This document shows, in pieces, positions 1-8,400 of a stretch of 64,000 bases of DNA. Origin of the DNA: Limnephilus marmoratus (taxonomy: Eukaryota; Arthropoda; Insecta; Trichoptera; Limnephilidae); assembly GCA_917880885.1 (NCBI GenBank), contig OU862916.1, positions 51,000,831-51,064,830 of the forward strand. The letters run 5' to 3'. Position 1 is the stretch's first letter; each line of letters starts with the position of its first letter. The notes beneath the pieces were generated by a model, which made no database searches, was not told where the DNA came from, and was given only the letters and a program-made list of their open reading frames with translations. The position numbers and the translations under genes are program-made.

Positions 1-253
1 TGATAAATACTTATGATCAAAAAATAATTACAAAAATTACATTATTTTAATAGTTTTATCATCACGCCTTTCAGTATTTTTGGATGTAGGTATCAGTTAA
101 AGCAAATTTGGAATGAAATAAAATCGATATTGACTTATAATTTTAAAAAGATGGTACGGAGAATTATTAATCTTTCTCATTGGAAACGCCTTGTACGATC
201 GTAAGAACATCTTTCGACGAAATGTGGATTTTCGGCCGCTGGCTGGTTAAGAA
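1..253 (+). repeat. Dispersed repeat, copy 1 (cut by the window start)
   Basis: This stretch, from TGATAAATACTTATGATC to GCTGGCTGGTTAAG, recurs at 47006-47258 on the same strand with scattered substitutions. The shared part includes ATCACGCCTTTCAG and TTTCGACGAAATGTGG. The left limit is unknown because the window begins inside it. I do not recognise the family. Confidence 0.75.
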
Positions 254-2249
254 AAATCATAAAAAATCGAAAATGCCGATTTGCGAAAGAGATTTGCCTG
301 TTTGTAAAGAGAACATGGTTGAATCTTTGTGTACTCACCGAAAGTATCGAAAATTTAAAAAAAAGTTTTTCGAACTAGTTTTCTCGTAAATTTCTAAAGA
401 CTTCGTAGCGACATTTAAATGTAGACTCGTGATTCAATTCCACGATATTCTTTAACCTCTGGAACGCTTTTTGTCACAATATGGCACTATTTAAAATAAC
501 TAGGATTGCTTTGCTGCCAATTTTGGCAGATTTTCTCTTTTTTGTAAGTAATTAAGTAGAAGTTTACGATTTTATAATGTTTTTTTTTATAAATCCTACG
601 AATATTTGATAATCGACAAAAGATAGATGATTTCATTAGCTACATAGAACTATAATCAGTTTGCATGTTTTCATATTAAAAATCGGAAGTATGATTTTTT
701 TAATGTGGGCGGAAAATATTTAAAATGGTTCCAAAAAATCGCAAGCAATCCGAGAAAAAATTTCTATTTGGTCTGTCGCTCGACTGGTCATATGTGTTTT
801 TGCATTCCACAGCTTCCTAACAAAAATAAAATAATTATTAAAAGAAATTGCTTTTTGATCCATCCAGTACACCGTTATACATATAAATAAGGATCTGTTT
901 TAATGATTTAATTGTATCTAAGAGGATTTTTTTTAACACCTTACCATCAATTATCTTATCCACTTGAACGTTTTGGCCATTCGATTTAATTAATATCATT
1001 CCGCAAAATATTAATATCGAGGCAAATTAACTGCTTACTGCGAAATAAAGCCAATGAATCCATCAAGATTTCACCATTTTTCCCTTTTTTTGATTCTATA
1101 AGCTATAAGCTACCCTAGGTGGTAGGTAGTAGGTACCTTCTAATATTACTAAGACGTTTTGCAAGCTTGCCATGATTAGCCAAAAATCGATCGAGTGGAT
1201 TCAAAGCATATTTTCAGTCGATTTTTGCAAACATAAATTTGAAATTCAGATATCGATTAACAAGCGGAGCAGGATTTAAAAATTAACAAATTAGGCACAG
1301 GTTGCCTCCATATCAGTATTGAAACGTTTTGAGTATTTAATAATATTATCACGTATACCTATGATTGTAATGAGCACAGCACAAATGGGGGACGCTAAAA
1401 TAAGAAACATTTGTGAAATTCATTGTAAATAATCCTTCAAAATTAAAACTGAAACCCAATATTTGCAAAATGGCCGCGTTATGAAATCGAAATGAAATAA
1501 CCCGCAAATGGGCGAGGGGTGACGGGAAGCCCGCATTGAAAATTCAATATTATGAATGGCATTTGACATCTCGTATCTTAAGAAATGTCGACTTAAAGAT
1601 GTACTTTGGCATCATTCGTGGTTTAATCACGCGGAAATCTTCTGCGAAGAACTCATAAAGCAGGATTAGTGGTGGGGTGGAATAGACACTTGGAATTCTC
1701 CATGGGAATTCTATATTCACCCGTCGTATTGGGGTTACACACCAAATGGGCAACTCTGAATAGCAATTGAAGGTTATTTCAAAATTAAGACATCATCTTG
1801 AAGTACCTACCCATTCTTATTTATTTATGAAAAACATAAATTCTTCGCAAGAGGCTCTGGGGTTTCTTTCAGTGTTTATGACAGCTCTGTGGTTGCTACG
1901 TTGATGCTATATTTTTAGAGAAAGGAAGGGGTTATCCTGGATTTTTTGAAGACTTAAAAGAGGGAGGATTCATATCAGCCGAGTGGTTGATCATGAGTTT
2001 TTTTCATTGAAATACCCTTAGAACAAACAAAGCAATCGCAACCCAATCGATTACCCATTTTCGCACAGTACCAAGTCAAGCCATGAAAAAGGACATGACA
2101 ACCCAAACACAAAAACCATTCACTTACCTTATTAAAAATTATTACGCTTAATAAGGCTTTTTAATTAAAAAGGGCTCAAAAATATTAAATTATATAAATC
2201 TGTTGACAGTTTCAACTTCGATATGAAAAATAAATGTTGCAGTTTTTTG
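254..2249. other. No gene recognised
   Basis: AT-rich non-coding sequence with only short chance frames (67 aa or less). I see no domain, RNA gene or clear repeat here. Confidence 0.6.
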
Positions 2250-2312
2250 GTTTACGATTCGAACTTGAGTCGATAGGTTGCTGGTTCGATTCCACTCATG
2301 ATTAATATTGAT
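2250..2312 (+). repeat. Possible tRNA-derived SINE head (weak)
   Basis: GCTGGTTCGATTCCACTC has a good Pol III B box (GGTTCGATTCC). A convincing A box at the right distance is missing, so this may be a decayed SINE head or chance. Confidence 0.3.
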
Positions 2313-2349
2313 TTTTCATTAAAAAATAACAACGCTGGCAGGTCTTTGT

Positions 2350-2604
2350 CTTAGTTCTTAATTGTCCAAACGACCATTAGAAAATTTTATATTAGGAGAA
2401 AGTTTTCTTTTATTATTTTAAAGAAACATTATTATACGTGTTTAAGACAAGACAAGACACTCGTTCCGTAAAGGTTAAGGCCTCATTAGTTTAAATAATT
2501 CTTAGTTAAATGGTTAACAATGATTTTTTTATACTTTAATTTTTATTTTAAAGTGGAAATTGAATAAAAAATTAAAATGGTCGTTTAGACAATTAAGAAC
2601 TAAG
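2350..2604. mobile_element. TIR MITE of about 255 bp
   Basis: The left end CTTAGTTCTTAATTGTC and following AAACGACCATT are mirrored at the right end (2571-2604) with about 28 of 30 bases matching in inverted orientation. The interior is AT-rich and non-coding. No transposase is present and the superfamily is unknown. Confidence 0.7.
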
Positions 2605-2618
2605 GCGACGAGGTATTT

Positions 2619-3068
2619 TTTTTTACATAAGCTCCACACAGGAGGCCCCGAGGAAAATAATTTCTCTCAGGGCCTATGTCATCTTTGAGGATGCTGTGTG
2701 GAGGGTTTTTTTAAGGAAAGAAAGGAGAGGAGAGTTCTGGGAAGGAAAAGGGTTTAAGGGGTGGGTAGGAATCTGGGATTCAGTGTGCCCTGGTCGTCTG
2801 CCTCCAAAACCTCACTCCATGAACCCGGGCATTCCTGCTAAATCATCAAACATAGCGAACCACTTGAGGTAACCTATGGCAGAGGGTGTTGGTTATTTAT
2901 TTTAATTTTTAATTTTTTTTATTTATTTCTATCTATTACAGTATTTACCTAATTTTTTACATTTTTATATAATATATTTTGAAAACATTTTACATACTGC
3001 AATTTTATTATGTTGGGTATTATCCAATAAAGGTTCCTGGGGCGGCGGTGCCCATTCCCGCCTCCCAA
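2619..3068 (+). repeat. S1 SINE-like repeat, copy a (interrupted)
   Basis: This belongs to the high-copy family that begins near TTTACATAAGCTCCACACAG, contains a conserved CAGGGCCTATGTCATCTTTG block, and ends with CCAATAAAGGTTCC plus a G/C-rich tail and CCTCCCAAA. The body runs to about 2888 and its tail resumes at about 3013. Between them sits an AT-rich insertion of about 125 bp. It has no coding capacity. Confidence 0.8.
2889..3013. mobile_element. AT-rich insertion splitting S1 copy a
   Basis: It lies where other S1 copies are continuous. Near-repeats TGTTGGTTAT (left) and TGTTGGGTATT (right) flank it and look like a target duplication. The content is T-rich then A/T-rich, with no terminal repeats that I can define. 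Confidence 0.45.
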
Positions 3069-3715
3069 AAATATTAAGATAGTGATATTGATTTTAGCTT
3101 GATAGAGTTAAAAAATTGTCTCGCCAGCAAAACATCTACAGAAAATTGAAAAATTAATAAATTTAAGGAGGTACTTCTCACTATCAGCCTCGTAAGGTAA
3201 CCAAAAATTCAAACAAAACTCTCAAATTTCAAGTACGTACCAACCCTTCAAGGCTAACTACCTGCATAACTTTGTGACTTCCACAAGTTGGGTTAATTGT
3301 TACAAATTAACCCCCTCAATACTCGTACTAAATACCCGGCGGCTACAGAAGCACCTCTTCCCTAAGCGAACAAATGACAGTAATGAAGCGTGGGTCGTCA
3401 TTAATAATTCTCACACGATCTCCTTAATGGGCAGACGATGTTAAACATCATTGTAACCGTCAAAGGGTTGAACTGTTACTGCCAGTTGCCAGTTTGAAAT
3501 ATTAATTACGCCCCCCGGTCATGCGAGGGTTGAGTCTGTTGGAATTTTCATTTGTTAACTTTATTATGAAGGGTGGAATTCCCATTGTAGATACATTGTA
3601 TCGAAATTTGTGAATATATTACATGATATCTTTGTATAGATTGCAAGTTTAATAGTATAACATTCAGCAACCGAAATCAAAATAAGTTTCAAGCTATCTG
3701 ATAATACATATTTTT
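3069..3715. other. No gene recognised
   Basis: Non-coding AT-rich DNA between an S1 copy and the hammerhead palindrome. Nothing further is recognised. Confidence 0.6.
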
Positions 3716-3758
3716 TTCAAATTAATAAATTACGTTGTATTAACCACTTAATTATTTA

Positions 3759-3806
3759 CAAAAACCGACATGTTTCGTCAGCAAAGCTGACTTCCTCAGG
3801 GTTTTG
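3759..3806 (-). ncRNA. Hammerhead-ribozyme-like motif, 3.8 kb left arm
   Basis: On the minus strand: stem I AAAACC pairs with GGTTTT; the core CTGAGGA is present; stem II GTCAGC-TTT-GCTGAC is perfect; GAAA follows; stem III is AC/GT closed by a two-base loop AT; the cleavage triplet is GTC. One extra A lies between the core CTGAGGA and stem II, which departs from the canonical model. Catalysis is inferred, not shown. Confidence 0.65.
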
Positions 3807-3850
3807 ACGGAACTTTTATAAGTTCTGTTTTTTTTTTTTTTAAGTTCTGT

Positions 3851-3895
3851 AAAACTCTGAGGAAGTCAGCTTTGCTGACGAAACATGTCGGTTTT
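3851..3895 (+). ncRNA. Hammerhead-ribozyme-like motif, 3.8 kb right arm
   Basis: Core CTGAGGA at 3857-3863; extra A at 3864; stem II GTCAGC (3865-3870) and GCTGAC (3874-3879); GAAA at 3880-3883; two-pair stem III with loop AT; cleavage triplet GTC at 3887-3889. Stem I is AAAACT against GGTTTT, with a G-T wobble where the left arm has a C-G pair, so pairing is kept. Confidence 0.65.
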
Positions 3896-4011
3896 TGTAA
3901 ATAATTAAGTGGTTAATACAACGTAATTTATTAATTTGAATTTAAAATGTTACCACAAAATAATTTTGCACTATTAGAAGAAGTGATATTTTTTTTTTAA
4001 ATCAAGAGTGG

Positions 4012-4279
4012 CATTTTTTTTTCACAATAGCTCCACACAGGAGACTGCGGAAAAAAAAATCACTCAGGGCCTATGTCATCTTTGCGGAGGCTCTTCGGGG
4101 GGTCTTTTTAAGGAAAGGAAGGAGAGGTAATTCTAGGAGGGAAAAGGGTATGAAGGGTATGTACGAATCTGGAGGTCAATGTGTCCAGAAGTGAGAGTCG
4201 CATGAATTCACCCCTCTCACAGCGGTGAGATGTTCCGAAAGCGTACGGCTGGAGAAGTCAAAGGACTCTTCCAAGCCAA
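4012..4279 (+). repeat. S1 SINE-like repeat, copy b (3' truncated)
   Basis: It starts with the T-run and AGCTCCACACAGGAG, and contains the GGGCCTATGTCATC block and a CTCTCACAGCGGTGAG segment. It stops near CTTCCAAGCC, where a tRNA-like sequence takes over. Confidence 0.75.
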
Positions 4280-4360
4280 TGAATAATTTGTGAAATAACA
4301 AACGTCCGGAATTTACGCCGGGATTTGAACCCGCGACTGTGAATTCGTATTAGTTGGAAC
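4280..4360 (-). repeat. tRNA-like SINE head
   Basis: GGGATTTGAACCCGCGAC is the reverse complement of a Pol III B box region. It resembles the heads of the S2 copies at 21.7, 52.4 and 58.0 kb, but no S2 body is attached. It is not a functional tRNA, since no cloverleaf with an anticodon arm can be built. Confidence 0.45.
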
Positions 4361-4482
4361 TCTTTTGCGGTATTTACTAAAAAAAGAACTATTTTTTATT
4401 TCACTCGAGCTCTTACAGAGTTGCGTACCTCAACTGGGCATCACTCGTTACTTAATTTTATTATAATTAACTTAATTTTATT

Positions 4483-4487
4483 ATTAT
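4483..4487. repeat. Target site duplication ATTAT, left
   Basis: ATTAT lies directly outside the left LTR and is repeated at 11619-11623 directly outside the right LTR. Five base pairs is a usual integrase footprint for BEL/Pao elements. Confidence 0.9.
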
Positions 4488-4870
4488 TGTTAGGGTTTTG
4501 ATTCGATTAATCAAATAATGTAAGTTTTTAGGTCTTCAAAAACTTCAACAAGAAATTCAAGGTAGATACAAAATTAATTTATTGGCAATAATGTACAACA
4601 ATTCCAATCCAAATAAATTATTAAATCCCCCCAACGGACTGATAATCTAACGTTTCCTTTTAAAGGCAAACTAATGCAGAAAGAGGTAGAAAATAATGAA
4701 TTCATCCTATTTATAAATTTACAACAGGGTCCATTTGGGAGGGAAGACTATAGCCAACCCTGACATCTATGTGTAAATCCTCGAACCACAACTATGCCTG
4801 ACCTCTTTGTTAAAAGCGGAGAAACATTTCAACCCTTGCTCAACTAAATATCAACTTTAATTTCTTAACA
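4488..4870 (-). repeat. 3' LTR of the BEL/Pao element
   Basis: This is the downstream LTR in the element's orientation, 383 bp, apparently identical to the LTR at 11236-11618. It is preceded on the minus strand by a G-run that fits a polypurine tract. Confidence 0.95.
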
Positions 4871-4900
4871 TATACTCCCCCCGAAAAAGGGAACGGAGGT
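4871..4900 (-). promoter_or_regulatory. Polypurine tract of the BEL/Pao element
   Basis: Next to the 3' LTR the plus strand reads TATACTCCCCCCGAAAAAGG, so the element strand has GGGGGGAGTATA running into the LTR. A purine run here is where plus-strand DNA synthesis is primed in LTR retroelements. The position fits; function is inferred. Confidence 0.7.
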
Positions 4901-5467
4901 CACTTTTTCTAAAATATCAAAACAAAATAAGGATAAAAAATCAAACACCTAAATATAAACATATGCTAAAATCAATTTGGAAGAAACAAAAAATAATAAT
5001 AATTTAACTTTAACTAAACCATAAAAATTTCCAAATAAAAACTATCCTATTTCTAAGAACTATTAATAATAATCTAATTATTAATAAACATTATAACTTC
5101 ATTTAAAAACAAAAATTTATAATTTTAACAATAAAAAATAAATAAATAGCAATCTTGAGATCTTGACGTGCGAAGCTCCTTGGTCTTCCTTCTAGGTTTG
5201 AATGTTCGGATATGGTTCCATCTTGAATCTTGAAGTGTGTAGAAAAATTGATATTTAAATTTGAATTTTAAGCCTCTTGCTGTTTTTGATTTAAATTAAA
5301 TTTGTAGTTTTGCTTTAAATTAATTATTTAAATCTTGATTTATATCTTGAAACATTGTTTTTTTTTTTTTAAAATAACTTTTTTAGAAAATAAATTTTCA
5401 CTGCCACTTGGTTTTACTTGCGGGAAGTTTATTAGATTTCTGCGTCGAGTTTTTTCTTGTGGAACCT
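4871..5467 (-). other. 3' non-coding region of the BEL/Pao element
   Basis: About 600 bp lie between the Gag-Pol stop and the 3' LTR. The stretch is very AT-rich with homopolymer runs. No frame of useful length follows pol in the element orientation, so there is no sign of an env-like third gene. Confidence 0.8.
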
Positions 5468-8400
5468 TCAATTATTTTCTTCATCAGTTTTTGTATGAAC
5501 ATCATTTGCGTCGGGTCCGTTGTCTTCTATTGGTAGCAGACATAATTTTGAAATGGCCCTCTGGATTATGCCCTTCGAAGTGATGATGGTCGCCACGCGA
5601 ACTCGTCCATCAGCGCCAGGATGTACGGCGCTCACCCGTCCCAGCCTCCAGTAGCAAGAAGGGACGTTGTCCTCCTTCAGTATTACCATGTCGCCAGGCT
5701 GTAACTGTCCTTGACTCCTGTTAGTCCATTTGTTCCTGGTTTGTAGCTCTGCCAGGTACTCCTTCCGCCACCTCGACCAAAACATTTGAACAATTTGTAT
5801 TAGTTTTTGGTAATTATTTAATCGATTGAACGTGATATGTTCCAAATTTTGCTCTGGAATCGCTGCCATACTAGTTCCTATGAGAAAGTGACCAGGGGTC
5901 AAGGGATTAAGGTCATAAGGGTCATTTGATAAGGGAGTCAGTGGCCTGGAGTTTAAGCAAGATTCAATTTGACATAACACCGTACTAATTTCTTCGTACG
6001 TTAATGAAGCGATACTTGTTATTCTTTTTAAGTGATGTTTAACTGATTTTATCCCGGCTTCCCATAGCCCCCCAAAGTTCGGGGCACGAGGCGGTATAAA
6101 TCTCCACTGAATACCTAATGTGGATAAATATTTATCAATTTTATCATTGGACATATTTAAAAAATTATAAATTTCCTTTAATTCATTATTAGCCGCTTTA
6201 AAATTGGTTGCATTGTCTGAGAACATTTTACTTGGTCTACCACGACGCGAGATAAATCGTTTCAAAGCGTTTAAAAAACTTTCTGCGCTCAAAGACAGCA
6301 CAACTTCTAAGTGCACTGCCTTAGATGCCATGCATACAAATAAGCAAATATATGATTTAACGCTATGGGTTTTTCTGTGAATACCCGATTTTATCAGTAT
6401 TGGACCGGAATAATCGACTGCCGTATTTTGAAATGCCCGGCATTCAGTTATTCTTTCAGCTGGTAGGTCGGCCATCAACTGCTGTTCTGGTTTGGGATTG
6501 CATCTATAACAAATTATACATTTTTTAATTATCCTTTTTACTACATTCTTTCCCTTAATCGGCCAAAATTTCATTCTAATCAACGCCAATAATGACTGCG
6601 TTCCCGAGTGTAAGTTCAAGTAATGATAGTGTCTTACAATTAGCTCTGTTATTTTATGATGTGAAGGTAATATAATTGGGTGCTGCTGGTTTTCATCTAC
6701 CATTTTACCTTTGGAGAGTCTTCCCCCCACTCGAATTAGATCCCTTTCAATAAAAGGATCTAATGATTTTAAAAAACTATTTCTAGGTATATTACTGCCA
6801 TTATTTAAAGCTCGAATTTCGACGCTGAAACAGTATGATTGCGCCCGAGATATTAATTTATTTACTGAATTTTCCAACTCACTAACTGTTAATTTACCAT
6901 AGCGGCGCTGCAAAGGGTTTTTACAATTAAACTGAAATCTAATAATGTATGCCGTTACTCTTTGTAATTTGGAAAAACTAGAATATCTATTAAAAATGTC
7001 CCAGTCCTGTTTCACTGCAGACAACAGAACCGAGCTTGTCTTGATCTCTGGTGGATCAATACAAAATGTGTCGGCATTCGGCCAGCACGCTGAATCCAGT
7101 ATCAGCCAAGCTGGACCATGCCACCAAATGCTGGAAATTAACAATTGTGAAACACCGGTTCCTCTGGAGAGCACATCTGCTGCATTGTCTTCCGACCTTA
7201 CATGTTTCCATTGCTCCGGCTGACTGGTTTCCTGGATTTCCGCCACCCGATTCGCAACGAAAGTGTTCCATCTTGCAGGCTGCTCCCTGACCCAGCACAG
7301 TACTATTTGAGAATCGCACCAGTATGTTGTATGTATATCCGGTGTACATATGGCTTCTTTAATATAATTCACTAACTTTGTCAATAATACAGCTCCACAT
7401 AATTCTAATTTGGGTAGAGACACGCTTTTCAAAGGTGCTACCCGTGACTTGGACATTATCAAATTGGAGTATCTCTTACCCAATTTATCAGTAGATATCA
7501 GGTAGACACAGGCCGAATATGCCTTCTCTGAGGCATCACAAAATCCATGTAGCTGTAAATTTACATGATCTTGACATTGAATCTTTCTACCTATTCTTAA
7601 ATTATTTAATTGAGGCAGTTCACTCATATAAGCTTCCCATGTCTTCAACATGTCATGTGGAATAGGCTCATCCCACTGAACCTTCGTCTGCCACAATTTT
7701 TGCATCAACAATTTAGCAACAACAGTGACAGGACCTATTAATCCTAAAGGGTCAAATATGGACGCAATGCTTGATAGCATTTGTCGTTTGCTAACAATTG
7801 GATTTTTTATTAACTTCACCGTGTATAAGAAATTATCCTGTTGGTTATTCCATGACAAGCCTAATATTTTGCTGTCATTTGAATCTGTACTAATAATCAT
7901 ATCCGACATGCTTTCTTGCTTTGAACATAATGAGGGCAAATTTGATCGCCATTTTCTCAAGTTCATTCCAGCGGATGCCATGATAGATATTAATTGCTCT
8001 TTAATTAATAAACAGCTTTCTTCTGTTTCATCACCAGTAAGCAAATCATCCATGTAAAAATTATTCTTTATAATCTGACTGACCTTGTGATTTGATGACA
8101 TATTTTCATTTCCCAACTGCTCAAGGCATCTAGTTGCCAAAAATGAAGACGGCCCCAGACCGTAGGTAACGGTGTTAAGCTGATAATGCTGAATTTCCTC
8201 CTCCGGGAAATTTTTCCATATTATACGCTGTAGATCCCTGTCTTCGGGTCGCACCAATATCTGTCTGTACATTTTCTCTATGTCTGCTGTTATCACGTAC
8301 TGGTGCTTTCTGAAACATATCAATTGTGCAGCTAAATCTTTCTGTAAAACAGGTCCTATCATGAGCGCATCGTTTAAGGATATACCAGTGGATGATTTTG

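Larger units (their letters stand above)
3716..3940. mobile_element. Palindromic element with two hammerhead motifs (Penelope/retrozyme-like)
   Basis: Two arms of nearly 100 bp face each other across a short T-rich spacer (about 3826-3840). The outer parts are an almost perfect inverted repeat. Each arm carries a hammerhead-like core followed by the tail GGTTTTTGTAAATAATTAAG and GTGGTTAATACAACG. The 5' sides meet in the centre, making a head-to-head pair. Tails of the same pattern follow the motifs at 42.9 and 63.1 kb. Such small hammerheads are known from Penelope-like elements and retrozymes. No reverse transcriptase frame is present, so these would be ends only. Confidence 0.7.
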
